Below, in pieces: positions 12,801-22,317 of a DNA stretch of 64,000 nt. The notes under the pieces are model-generated. The model was not told the DNA's origin. It searched no databases and saw only the letters and a program-made list of their open reading frames with translations. The position numbers and the translations under genes were made by a program. The stretch's first letter is position 1. Each line of letters opens with the position of its first letter. The stretch is from Pachyseris speciosa (lineage: Eukaryota > Cnidaria > Anthozoa > Scleractinia > Pachyseridae), in assembly GCA_016490735.1 (NCBI GenBank), contig JAEMWC010000254.1, positions 288,501 to 352,500 of the forward strand, in the 5' to 3' direction.

Positions 12801-14553
12801 CCGAGAAGATTATTTTCAATGTTAACTGCGTCATCCCACCATTTCCTAGAAACACAAGAAAAATGTTACCTCATTTTATTAGACGCTCAGCCAGCATTCA
12901 CAGTATTTGTTCTCACACGAGCGCAGAATCTTAACGTTAAAGTGTGAACACATTAGACGACGTGCCTTACCGGCTTTTGAAACTGTGACTTAAGTGTTAT
13001 AACCGAGACAAGTATTAAATTTACCAGCACGCCAAAAAGACTGATCAAAAATTAATAGGAAGAAAACAAGACTAATGCGTTTCGCCGAAGTCACACGACA
13101 AATTGTTCTCATATAGCATCAAAACGAGTACATTTTCTTTTGGTCAGCATGATCAGGCAACAGGCTCCTCGTCCTTCTACTATGCTGGAGCAGTTCAATT
13201 CATGGATCCATAGAGATTTCTCATTTAGAGCGGTTTCCAAATGAGTGTGATAAAACCAAAACCAACGGCAATTACTCCGACCAGTCACGACAGACGTAGA
13301 AAGCGCAATGGAGGAATCATAATTTGAAGCAATTTTATGTAACCGGCGCCAAGCACGTGAAATGCGTGCGGGCAAGCCACGATTTGTTTTGGTGCCGGGG
13401 TTTTCACTTGTGTCCAGGTTTGCACGGAGCTGCAAAATCGCCAACCTCGTTCCCAGGGCTTTACCCTAAAAAGAAAAAATGGCGAAGGGAAAAGGGCCTT
13501 TTAAAAGTGCAAGTTGACTATTTTCCGCGTCCGTCCCTTTAAGTTATTGCTACGAGACAACCGCGTTTAACAAATGCAAAGTTTCCCTTTTAACTGGTTG
13601 AGATATGAGAAAGTGGCGGGAGTTTTGCCAACCGATCACTGAGCGAACTAAAGTAACTACTTTCGACACTCAATCATTGTGAAAACATTTCAAGCTATCT
13701 CCACCCGACGCTATCATTCGGTCATGGATATTTCTATTTTTATTTTTCTCCATTTAGCATTAATTACAGAACTACTGATTACAGAGTTACTGTTATAAGA
13801 AGGAATGAAACAACATTTTCAAGCTTGCAAAACATGTCTCGACATTCTAAGATCACCGACTTCTAAATTAAAGGAAACGCATGCAAAATGGCAAAACATA
13901 ATTCGATTACAAGTAACAAACAATGGAAAAAAGATCCATTTACCCACCAAACGCTGCGCGCCACTTAGTGTCCAGGACAGTTTTATTCTGCTTGGAGTAC
14001 CAGATGTTCAAATCTTTGTAGTACGCAATGGGAAATGTTTCTCTTCCTAGATAGTAATTATCACGGGTTGTTAATCCGCTAGGACTAGAGCCACACCTCT
14101 GGTGCCGAAACGCATAATCCACCCACCCGTCACGGTAAACAGTCAGGTTGCCAGTCTTTTCCCATATAAGCCCAAGATAACCCCACACTCCATAACGCAC
14201 TTGAATTGTGTAGTTACAGTACCTATCCCTGCCATACACGACCACGTGAGTTCTACCATTTTTGTAGATAATGTTGACTCCTTTGTAATTGATATCGTTA
14301 TCGTCTTTGTTTCCGAAAAAGATCTCGCTATCGGTGTGATTTTCATACCTATACTTGAAAAAGAACCCAATGGTTATGTCGCAGTCTGACGGGTCCTTCA
14401 TACAGCTTTTGTTATGTCCATTGAGTTTCACGTAAGTGCCATTTGAACCATCAAGATAGAGTCCATCACTCACAGGAGACTTAGAATTCCTCGCTGCTCC
14501 ATGTTTAACCATGTTTTTACTTAAATCATCGAAAGACCAAGTGTGCTGCTTAG
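3502..14553 (-). CDS. LamG-like/fibronectin III extracellular protein gene, partial, eight exons
   Basis: I read eight minus-strand exons: 14553-13944, 12845-12650, 11405-11257, 10047-9739, 7809-7504, 5861-5632, 5002-4933 and 3813-3502. All have AG acceptors and GT donors, and phases agree from the second exon onward. The product would be a secreted or cell-surface protein: a LamG/concanavalin-like domain, two short uncharacterised segments, then four fibronectin III domains of about 100 residues each. These domains are typical of adhesion molecules and receptors. The signal-peptide exon (upstream, right of 14553) and the 3' end (left of 3502, possibly beyond the Polinton) are not seen. The first exon ends in phase 2 while the second needs phase 1, so an exon between them is missing from this model, or the first exon joins directly to the third, which does fit. 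The exact family is not recognised. Confidence 0.75.
3883..4368. repeat. Foldback MITE
   Basis: The arms near 3883-4020 and 4220-4368 are inverted copies of each other (AATTCTCGTTT and AAACGAGAATT at the tips; CATGTGATTGGCTGGAAAAACTCG matches inverted near 4295-4320). It lies in the intron between the FN3 exons 5002-4933 and 3813-3502. A diverged relative lies at 13225-13690. Confidence 0.65.
4436..4545. repeat. Short inverted-repeat element with GGCCATGTTGGTG ends
   Basis: GCGGCCATGTTGGTG at the left faces CACCAACATGGCGG at the right, around 70 bp. The same words occur in the MITEs at 8282-8450 and 9303-9475, so it is probably a diverged or internally deleted family member. Confidence 0.5.
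4643..4890. repeat. Foldback MITE with long arms
   Basis: The arms of about 105-115 bp (4643-4745 and 4770-4890) are inverted: AGAAGTGAAGAAAAATCAATTGTCC reads back as GGACAATTGATTTTTCTTCACTTCT, and GAGCAAGCTCTC as GAGAGCTTGCTC. The short centre is G-rich. Confidence 0.75.
4933..5002 (-). CDS. FN3 exon (second half of third FN3 domain)
   Basis: This 70-nt exon starts after TTGGTTCTCAG in phase 0 and ends at TCCG/GTAATT in phase 1. It encodes VAAFSRKGEGPLSNKVYQMT, the F-G strands that complete the domain begun by 5861-5632. The phase-0 split in mid-domain is common in FN3 genes. Confidence 0.8.
5632..5861 (-). CDS. FN3 exon (first half of third FN3 domain)
   Basis: The acceptor is GATCTCTGCAG and the donor ACAG/GTGTGT. 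It encodes VPSASPASIHL, SSLEASWEQVP and IILGYRVQLQQ, then NYSVQ, where the intron falls in phase 0. The pattern is that of FN3 strands A-E; the conserved W and Y are present. Confidence 0.82.
6231..6563 (+). pseudogene. hAT transposase C-terminal dimerisation fragment
   Basis: About 110 residues match the end of hAT-superfamily transposases, as seen in ZMYM/THAP-associated copies. The stretch FLEFPNVVHTLPVIPPTSCS and then AERLFSALRRFKTYLRSTM is the conserved dimerisation region (P-x-x-S-x-x-S/A-E-R-x-F-S). The catalytic core and BED finger are missing, so this is a relic. Nothing suggests that the fragment is used by the host. Confidence 0.75.
6596..6775. repeat. Foldback MITE nested in the hAT-like element
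   Basis: CAATGCAAAAATGGCTG and its inverse CAGCCATTTTTGCACTG bound arms of about 70 bp that carry TTCTTTTGTTCGTATTCAAAAT. The centre is about 35 bp. Confidence 0.7.
7504..7809 (-). CDS. FN3 exon (second FN3 domain)
   Basis: This is a complete FN3 domain on one phase 1-1 exon (acceptor TCTCCCACAG, donor GATG/GTAAGA). It shows VPSIGPDIV, TTIYVQWNHTIPP, GYRVYWDED, then TNYTITGLYEHWLYKVWVAG and RTSAGPGKYT. N-x-S/T sites are frequent in its first third. Confidence 0.85.
8282..8450. repeat. MITE, GTGTTTTCACATGACGTCAC family, copy 1
   Basis: It starts GAGTGTTTTCACATGACGTCAC and ends CACGTGAATGAAAACGCTCT, imperfect inverted termini. The internal GCGGCCATGTTGGTG, CCTCTGGGAATTGAA and ATGCAAATA words are shared with 9303-9475. 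Confidence 0.7.
9303..9475. repeat. MITE, GTGTTTTCACATGACGTCAC family, copy 2
   Basis: About 170 bp, co-linear with 8282-8450 and differing at scattered sites. Both lie in introns of the fibronectin gene, one in each neighbouring unit of intron sequence. Confidence 0.7.
9739..10047 (-). CDS. FN3 exon (first FN3 domain)
   Basis: The acceptor is TTGTTTTCAG and the donor ATGGG/GTAAAT; phases 1-1. It encodes VPKKHAARVIRHNSIAIRMDP, then YLYGYRVLYKN and NYSFRVVAISFKSAGL. The usual tryptophan of strand B is replaced here by MDP, so the domain is a little divergent. Confidence 0.8.
11257..11405 (-). CDS. Exon of uncharacterised segment before FN3 domains
   Basis: The acceptor is TTGCTTCAACAG and the donor AACT/GTAAGT; it enters in phase 2 and leaves in phase 1. 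It encodes SGGNASISFKLTFTRVQW, then ILTLQLALENGSFFG and a CISDDN end. Its opening pattern (G-G-N then alternating hydrophobics) resembles that of the preceding exon 12845-12650, so the two may encode repeated beta-rich units. The domain is not recognised. Confidence 0.65.
11533..11770. repeat. Foldback MITE, AATCTCGTACCC family
   Basis: AATCTCGTACCCAGTGTCCTCAGGC and its inverse GCCTGAGGACTCTGGATACGAGATT form the arms, with TGGCCAGCGGTTAG inside them; the centre is about 90 bp. It lies in the intron upstream of exon 11405-11257. Confidence 0.75.
12650..12845 (-). CDS. Exon of uncharacterised segment
   Basis: The acceptor is TTGTGTTTCTAG and the donor GGCAG/GTTTCC. It enters in phase 1 and leaves in phase 2, which fits the next exon 11405-11257. 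It encodes GNGGMTQLTLKIIF and WKANFTATVRVYPENTV. It is beta-rich and N-glycosylation sites are likely, but no family is recognised. Its entry phase does not fit the exon 14553-13944. Confidence 0.55.
13225..13690. repeat. Diverged relative of the 3883-4368 element with a nested insertion
   Basis: AAAACCAAAACCAACGGCAATTACTC and the following 170 bp align with 4122-4290. The copy is interrupted near 13440-13560 by another repeat beginning CCAACCTCGTTCCCAGGG, a word family also seen at 2274 and 11533. Confidence 0.55.
13944..14553 (-). CDS. LamG/concanavalin-like domain exon
   Basis: About 203 residues: HTWSFDDLSKNMVKHGAA, GLYLDGSNGTYVKLNGH and CDITIGFFFKYR, followed by GRTHVVVYG and a C-terminal YLGRETFPIAYYKDLNIWY. 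The order of strands and the late DLNIWY (usually D-x-x-I/L-x-x-W/Y) are those of LamG-type jelly rolls. The reading frame continues upstream as CSVLKLLLVCFVA but has no ATG, only GTG. A strong acceptor TGGTTTGTTTTGTAG lies at 14554-14568, so I place the exon start at 14553. The donor is GGTGG/GTAAAT. Confidence 0.75.
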
Positions 14554-14860
14554 CTACAAAACAAACCAGTAACAACTTCAACACAGAGCACACTGCAACT
14601 GTCTGAATGTATCCCCAAGAGGCTACCTACAAACGTGGCGTTATACAGGGGGAGGGAGTATTTATTTGTTATTGGGGCATTAATTAAATTTAAACACCCG
14701 TCGAGGCGATCAAAATGCTATGTCAGCCACAGTGGTTTTCAGTTGAAACAGGAAAAGCGTTCTTCAAGTCGATTTGTTGCCTCCCACAATTTCCTTTCAG
14801 GGAGTTTTCATTTCAACACCTGCAATACACTGCAAGTTACAGAGAGGAACTGGCTCTGTA

Positions 14861-15111
14861 CTCTTTTACCCTAGCAATGAAAACGTAAAGCTTGTGGGAT
14901 GTGGCTGGAGTGACAAGGATACTTCACAAATTAATGTGATCAAGTAAGCTGAAGCCACTCAAAAGGCACTATGGCCACAAGGTAGCGGGCATTACCCCTT
15001 ACCCCTTGGTAGATTGAAGGGGTAATGCCCGCTACCTTGTGGCCATAGTGCCTTTTGAGTGGCTTCAGCTTACTTGATCACATTAATTTGTGAAGTACTC
15101 TTTTACCCTAG
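14861..15111 (+). mobile_element. Short foldback retroelement with 14-bp target duplication
   Basis: The element (14875-15097) is flanked by exact copies of CTCTTTTACCCTAG at 14861-14874 and 15098-15111. It starts CAATGAAAACGTAAAGCTTG and ends CATTAATTTGTGAAGTA, the same ends as the hammerhead-bearing element at 59629-59887. The interior is an inverted copy of the last 85 or so bases followed by the direct copy, giving a near-perfect hairpin around TACCCCTTGGTAG. The ribozyme domain is absent. The long exact target duplication points to target-primed retrotransposition. Confidence 0.8.
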
Positions 15112-16204
15112 TTAGCTTGACTAGGGGGACAGAAGGCAGAACGCGCTCGTGCTGACTTTGACTTCGAACACTGGTAACGTTCTTCATACGAAAGCACACT
15201 GTACCAGACTTTGTGAAATTTTCTAACGCCTTTTATCTGACAACAATTTGGTTTCACGTAACTTGACATTTCTTTTTCTTTAGACTGTTTACTTTATACG
15301 ACAGTTTCAAAATTACCGTCGTAACATTGCATTTTACTTGACTTTTTCTTTCTCTGCAGGTTTTAATCAATGTTTTAGTCAATTTATACGGCTCCTCAGA
15401 GGTCTTTAGGCTACTCAAGAATAGCGGTTCTGTGAAAATAATGACGGGAATGTACGCCATGTGACGTAATCAATCAATTTTACAGAGCTCAATGGATAGG
15501 ATACAGTTTGGAAGTGCACCGTGTAAGCTTCATTTTCTTAACTTGGATTCTCTTGAAGTGCCCAAAGGGAGGCACATTCAACCAGGCGCGAGCTCAGGAG
15601 CGAAAGAAAACTGGCCGAGTCTACATTTTTAAAGCTAGGGGAATTCCCTTCTTAAAGTAAAGTACATTAGCTTATGCTTTTTATTCCTTTTTAAAACTTG
15701 AATTGTTGCTGAAATGGTTAATGAGGAATCAATCAATCAATACGACTACCAAGTATTTTATTCATAGACGGATTGCTTAATTAAAGACCACGACAACGGC
15801 AACTTTTAAACTACTGTAACCGCTGCGCGATATTTCCAGTTCTTCGAACATGTACAATGACGAACTACAGTTTAATATAAGCCCCTCGCTCCTCCTCGGG
15901 ATCATAGCCATCTTAAGGGGTTTATATGACCTGCATAGGCTCTGAGGACAGGTGATCAGCCTGTCGTCTAGTCTTCACCCAACCCTGAGATGTGGTATAG
16001 GAAAGGCCACAGCAGCGGAAACCACATTCCCTACTGTTTTCGTTAAGTGTGTGGGTTTTGAAACATCCCCCTCAAGTGTTACACGTGAACATGAATGAAA
16101 CAAGGCCAAAGGCCTAAAGTCCCTGCCCAATAACAAGATCATCTGGGTGAAAGGAAGCAGATTTTGAGCACACAGCCAGTATGATATTACCAGTTATTTC
16201 AAGA

Positions 16205-16275
16205 CCCTGGTTTGTGGTCTGGCGTGGGATTTAAACTCACTACCTTCCGGTGATCTTACCAACTGAAGAGGAATT
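16205..16275 (-). repeat. tRNA-like SINE head
   Basis: On the minus strand CTTCAGTTGGTAAGATC (A-box-like) and GAGTTTAAATCCC (B-box-like) are spaced as in a tRNA gene. A longer repeat with a GGGATCATAGCC-type body lies to its left (15890-16200). No complete tRNA cloverleaf can be drawn. Confidence 0.4.
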
Positions 16276-17854
16276 AAATTATCGGCCAAAGGAAGCAAAA
16301 GAAATTGTGGCGCTGACATTCGTGAGGAGGTACAACGAATTTTAAAACGTCAACTTCTAAATCCCTTTACGGCCGCCAATTAACCTAGCCATATGCGTCG
16401 ACGGTAATTGAATATCAAATTGGTAAAAATAATTAGTAAGAACGGCGTTGAAGTTAAGACAGAGAAGGGAAACGCTTGAATATATCGCCATTTCACGTTG
16501 TCCCTCGCATCAAGAGCCTGGTGGAAGTAAACTAGGCTGGTAAAAAGGCTGTATAAAGCCAGGTTAAATTTCACTTCAAAAGTCTTGGTAAAGCTGATTA
16601 AGGCGCACAAATTATAACCCAAGAAACTGTTTATATTTGTTTTGCCGAGAAAATGTATTTGTAACGCTAGTTTTTTTGCTCATGAAAACGGCAGTTTTAT
16701 GGTCATCGTTATGCTTGATATGTCTTGAGCTTTCTTGTTACCTGCTATCACAGCCCTCAGATAGCCCAGCTTGTCGTGACAGGAAAGAAACAGGACGAGA
16801 AGGATCTGTTGATTAATTATTAAAAAGAAAAATAATTAGAAACTAGAAAAATGTCATATTGTTTGCGTGGGAACTCAAACATACATCGCACGCGAGAAAG
16901 AAAACAAGGACAAGCAAACTAAACAAGTATGCCTCCGTATTTTGACCACTTAGGTTATGTCGGCTATCTACAAAATTGCTGGCAATCAAATAGCGTATCG
17001 AAACTCCCAACTATTTCTCTGCCTTGACTTTCATTTTCCTTTTTTCACCACCCTCTCGCTCAAACAAGACATTCTGCTTCCCAAATCACCTTTGTCCAAC
17101 AACGACTAAATCAAACAATAACAGCAGGAAAATTTCATTACTGACTACAGTCTCGCATTATTGCAAACAACCGCGCAAAAGTTGTTCTAAACGCTGACAA
17201 ATTTCAATGCCGGTTTCCTCTTCATGTTTGCCTAGTGAATCGTGCACCCAGCATTTGTTGCGAACGCAAAATACGAAAACTCGCTTGGGTATTTTGTTTT
17301 AGAGACGGTTTGCTTCCATAATAAATACTAGCCCGTGCGCGCGATAATATACGCTATGTTCAATTTTCTCCATTTCTTTTGCCTTGGTTTCGAAGGCAGA
17401 AACAACAACAGTCGTTCAGAAGCAAATACATTCGTGGAAAAGCTACGCTGTTAGAGATGATGATTTGAGAAGCGGCATCACGTTTGAGACGAACCTGTAT
17501 TTCCCCAAGAACTTAACTTCTTTTAAAAGAAAGAGTTCAGTACATCTCAGATTGAAGCAAGTGTTCAAGTATCCCTTGCCTGGTACCATGATTGGGGATC
17601 TAGAGACACTTGCGCGCCACAAAAAATGTGGAACGGGAAACTTCTTTATCCTAAAAACGTCTCAATGTCAGTTTATAATGAACTAATAAAAAAGCTACAT
17701 TCAAAATACAACTGATTTTGCAAAGCTTCGTTAAAAGATATCAACTATTTTTAATTTAAAATCTTGCCAAACGCAAATTTTGTAGCTGTTTCTCGATGCA
17801 AATATAAGGTGCTGTTAAATTCACTGTAGGAGAAGCATTTCAACTAGCGCATGG

Positions 17855-18405
17855 AAGATGTCGCGAAAAGTTCCTTTGGTAACGGCAAAGAATACTTCAG
17901 CAAATCGATAGCGTTATATTGGATAACGAACTTGGTTTGCACTGATACAACCACACCAAATGGAGCATAAAGATATTTCAACTATGCCTCATAAAATTCT
18001 CACTTGGCTATTCAAAAAGAGCCAGGTCAGTTAAAAAGAAAGATAATTTTAAACAAAGATGTTTATTTTTTACTCATTACTGCCTGAAAGAAGTAAGTTA
18101 ATGCACGGCAAGGCACTGCTGAACAGGATTAACAAAAGATGTCATGAAAAGTTCCTTTGGCAAACTTCAAAGCACACATAAGCTGTATAGTCAACTGAAT
18201 TGGGTGGATAACTAGCTTAGTTTGCATACAACCAGACCCAATGAAGAATAAAGAAATATTCATGACTCATAGAATTCTCAGAAGGGCAAAAGAGCCAGAT
18301 CTATTACAAAGAAAGATCATTTTAAACAAAGATGATTAGTTAGATTTTACTCATTGCTACCGAAAGAAATATGTTCATGCACGGCAGGGCACAGCTGAAA
18401 GATTC
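17855..18405. repeat. Tandem duplication of about 270-280 bp
   Basis: Two diverged direct copies, about 17855-18125 and 18138-18405, share GAAAAGTTCCTTTGG, AAAGAAAGATAATTTTAAAC or AAAGAAAGATCATTTTAAAC, ACAAAGATG and ATGCACGGCA. Neither has an open reading frame of note. Confidence 0.65.
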
Positions 18406-19818
18406 TCTTTGTCAGTTCAGTTAACAAAACGCTGTCTCATTGTGCCTAATGAATATCATTTTCTAACGCCAATCTTATGTTAATTTGTTTCTGGTGTTAA
18501 GACCAATTGCAAACTCCAGGCTTAATTTAAAAAGAATAAAACGGCATATTCCGGTGTCTTTATGGTTTTCTCCCGATTTAAATCACCGGAAAAGAATCCG
18601 GCAAGTTTTAGACTTGTCATAAAAGGAACGCTTATGTGTTAATAAAGAACTGATCGTCACTAGTCGCACGGTTAGAAAGTCTCTAATTTTCGTGTTATTA
18701 GGAAAACGACAAGTATTCATCATAACGTCATCTACGGGCCTCGCAGGTGATAAGATTCAAGACAAACATCGCCCGAGAAAATTTCAAAGGGAATGCCATC
18801 ATATAGTGAAAATCAGCTTCAAACAATTTCCTTCAGAGAACAAGCACATTTTATATTCGACTGATTATAAGACGCCGTCCATATCTGTCATATTAGATAT
18901 CCTTATATAGTCCTTGACTAAAAAGGCAGTCTTGGACACCAGAGCGGTGGGAAAGGTTGCGCATATTTTGACAAGATAAATATTCTTGCAAAGGTGATCT
19001 CTCTGACTCAATATTGGACGCTTTTTGGAAAATAAGCGACGAATTCACAGGGTAAATTTTTAACTTCATAAAGAATCATCGTATTTTGCACAAAGAAACT
19101 GTTTCTGAGCTGAAACTAGCACATCAGTTACGAAGGACTCAAATTAACACTTCTTAGGAAAACAAACGACATTACCCCTAAAACGGAGTTTATTCGACTG
19201 ATGACCCCATTTGAAGTAAAATCATTCAGTCTGGATTTAAATTTGCGGTTATATAGAGAGGTTTGACCAGATAAAGTTAAATTAACTTAAAAAAATTACT
19301 GCGTAATTATTTGGGATAAGAACGTCATACCTTCAACCATAAAAGAGACTTTTCCGTGGCAAACTCCGCACGAACGGCCATCACCGACTAAAGGAAAGAA
19401 GGAACTTTAAAACAACCACATCACATAATAACCGGACAGTGGAAGTTAACGGATATTTTTATGGCTTCGTAGATGCCTTTAGAAGACTAGCTCTTCCTTT
19501 GTCCTTGTTAGAATACTAAAAAGATGAAGCTAAAACCTTGATATCCTTCTTGGCGGATTTTGGGAGGCGACTTTCTGATCGGTGAAATGAGGTAACAGTA
19601 TAAGCGGTGTTATGTCTGGATTCGTTAACAATTAATCTAAGGACGTTATCGCAAAATATCCGTCAAAATTTTAACTGCGCGTACACTTCGTTCAACTTCG
19701 GAATGACAGCATTTGATATAGCGAATTGCGCATGTAAATTTTGATAACCGGAAGCCTACAGCCCAAAGGGTTGACACATACAGTTATTAATTAAACGGTT
19801 AACAGTTAGTCAAACCAG

Positions 19819-20331
19819 TAGGCCGTTCCGGAGTTGCGCAGGGAACTGGGGCGAGTTGAGCATGGCCATTTGACCAAGTTTGATGATTTTACATTCAAAA
19901 GAGACCAAGTTATGGACTTTAAAACATAGTTTAAATTCCATACAAACGTCTCTAATTTTGAGGCTGCGCCCCCCAAAATCATATAAACTGTTAAAAATGT
20001 TTACGATTTGTCTGATAGTCGTAAAAATGGGGAAATGAAGTGATTTTCACCTCAGTTACTTCCAAATAGTAGGTGCATGACGGAATTTTACTACTGTCAC
20101 AAGACTGAAAAATATTTTTGAGAGTTGATATGGTTTTGGGGGAAGCAACCTCAAAATTAGACACGTTTGTATGGACTTTGAACTACGTTTTAAAGTTCAT
20201 AACTTGGTCTCTGTTCAACCTAAAACCATCAAACTGGGGCAAATGGCCAATCTCAACGTTATCTTTCACGTGATGGTGTCAATTTATTCGAAACTCGCCC
20301 CAGTTCCCTACGCAACTCCGAAACGGCCTAT
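19819..20331. repeat. Large foldback MITE with TA target
   Basis: The arms of over 130 bp are inverted: GGCCGTTCCGGAGTTGCG at the left and CGCAACTCCGAAACGGCC at the right, each bordered by TA. GGGAACTGGGGCGAGTT, GACCAAGTTATGGACTTTAAAA and CAAACGTCTCTAATTTTGAG also read back inverted. The TA borders suit a Tc1/mariner-type family. Confidence 0.75.
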
Positions 20332-20649
20332 AGCAAACTGGTTTCATTGCTAATTGACGCAACATGCGCACTTGAAGGAGTTTGTCAAACAGTAGAGTAC
20401 AACTACAAGATTGTTATTGACAGCTGTTACGACTTATTGGGTTTTCTCTATAGAAATGTGAAGGACAAATAAAAGCCCGCCTGCGAGCACCATACTATTT
20501 TTCCAAACACGCTTTATTGTTTAGGGTTCGGAAATCATGACCTTAAAGTTGCTGCGAAATAAAGTGGGAGGATAGAGCCAAAACAAAAAATACGCCAAAC
20601 TTCAATCTCTGAGATATTTACAACCTGAAAGTTTTCAACGTTCGCCTGC

Positions 20650-20715
20650 TTTGCTCCCTCAGCGGGAGAGAGCGCTGGTCTACAGAGCAGGATCTTGTGA
20701 GTTCGAAGAGGCAAC
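20650..20715 (+). repeat. tRNA-like SINE head
   Basis: CTCAGCGGGAGAGAGCGCTGG (A-box-like, close to the usual CTCAGNNGGAGAGC) is followed 35 nt later by GAGTTCGAAGAGG (B-box-like). An acceptor stem is not convincing, so a SINE head or decayed tRNA is more likely than a working tRNA gene. Confidence 0.45.
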
Positions 20716-20803
20716 ACCACAGGTAGCCCAAGCTCGACAGGCGTGTAATAACTAACGCTTTATTTTATTCAATAAAAATTTCACGTTTGAACGACTTTCG
20801 TCA

Positions 20804-20827
20804 CCCCCCCCCCCCCCCCCCCCCCCC
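20804..20827. repeat. Poly-C run, 24 bases
   Basis: An uninterrupted run of 24 C. Such runs are prone to length error in sequencing and can form G-quadruplex on the other strand. Confidence 0.9.
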
Positions 20828-22161
20828 ACTCCCCACTCCGGTGATCGTTTTATGCCCGGCCTGTGTGGTCAGACTTTCAGTTCCAACGGGAGGTTTAAAT
20901 AGAAGTAGACCACTAGAAGCCGTTCGACAGGACACAAAACCACCAAGAAAGTAGTACTGGGGAGCAAGTTAATTGATGTAATGTTCGTTATTTTGTCTTC
21001 TAAAAGGGCGCTCGTCGAGCTTGGGCTACATGTGGCAACACCTTTTTCGAGCTGTGATTAACGCCTTGTCTTAGTTCACGTGATCTCTTCATACTGTACA
21101 AAAGCTAAGGGGTACCGTGGTTACTAAGGCATTTTGCGAATGGTATTTGTAAAACACTGGGAGTGTCCCGATGTTGATGAAACGAGTGAGGCAGGGGCAC
21201 CCAACGAGCCAAATCAACCAAAAGCTATAGAAAGGCATTTTTAAGTACCTTATGGTGTTTCAAGTCTCTTTAAAGTGATGTATTCATAAGCTAGGAGAAG
21301 TTGATCTGTTCGGATTCCCTAGCTGAAGTATTAATTGTCCGAAAATGTTAGGGAACAAAGTCTTCCTTTGAGAAAATGCAAGCTGAAATGAACTTTCCAC
21401 GAACTTTCTAGGGAACTATTTTCTTTCCGAAACTGCTAGCTGACGTTTTTGACTGTCAAAAGCAGCAATTACGACCTTTTCGAAAATCTCAGAGGCTATA
21501 ATTTCCCAATTACGAATCTTTTAGGCCACGTTTTAGTTCTGAAAATCCGAGTGTACTCTTTAATCGACGCCGAAAACCCAAGGCGAATTACCCTCCACAG
21601 AACAGATATCTACGGAAATTTGTCGTTGGGTGCCCCTGGTGAGGGTTCACGAGGGGAAAAGGCCTTGCTTATGTGTGCCTAGACCCAGTCCCTTTTGGCG
21701 TTGTGTAACACCCCCAACTACTACCCTTTCCCCGCCTCCTCGACTTAAGAGCAACCAGAAAGGGTTCATTTTAGCGAACAGTAAATAACAAATCGGTTGT
21801 CTCTTTACTCTTGGAAATAATGTATCATTTCCTGGATAATTTGGGGTTAATTTTAGCATCAAAGACTTGCAAGTTGGACAGGCGGTTGGATGGAGAAGAC
21901 AAACAAATAACGGCGGTTTATTTAGAGAGAAACCTGGGATCTAGATATCATGATTCAAAACTCTCAGTAACCAATCAGAAACAGGTCTGCTGCGGCGCAG
22001 CCAATCAGATCACTACCCGCTCTCCCCAAACCATGACCGTTGATTTGTTGTTTCTCTTGAATAAAAATTCTTGCAGCTTCAAGCAAAGAGTTTGCAAAAG
22101 AGATTTTTTAACGAAAAATACTTGTGGAAAATATAATCATCGCTTGGGTTTTACTTCAGAC

Positions 22162-22317
22162 ATGTCCAAGAAATTCGCTGTTGGTGAAACGGTTTGGGCT
22201 TTGTGGCCAGGAAGCAAAAAATACTACGAAGCAACAGTACTTGATGTTCGTAAAACTACGGTTGAAGTTGACTTCAAAGATGGTTACAAAACGGAAGTCC
22301 CTCTTCGCCAAGTATTT
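22162..22317 (+). CDS. LBR: LBR exon 1, Tudor domain
   Basis: The ATG at 22162 opens [20 protein letters not shown] and continues [20 protein letters not shown], the LBR-type Tudor fold with its aromatic residues (W, W, Y, Y, F). The donor is TATTT/GTAAGG, phase 0. The open frame runs further upstream, but this methionine directly precedes the domain and matches the usual LBR start. Confidence 0.85.

Larger units (their letters stand above)
14554..22161. other. Intergenic region between two divergent host genes
   Basis: The fibronectin-type gene reads left and the lamin B receptor gene reads right, so this interval should hold both promoters and the missing 5' exon(s) of the first. I see no convincing exon. 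It holds the repeats listed separately: foldback retroelement 14875-15097, tRNA-like segments near 16205 and 20650, tandem duplication 17855-18405, MITE 19819-20331 and a poly-C run at 20804. Two CCAAT boxes at about 21971 and 22002 stand 160-190 bp before the lamin B receptor start codon. Confidence 0.5.

Noticed and set aside
14554..14593. Signal-peptide-like extension of the LamG exon
   Set aside because: The hydrophobic stretch reads well but its first codon is GTG, no ATG lies in frame, and a strong splice acceptor (TTTGTTTTGTAG) falls inside it.
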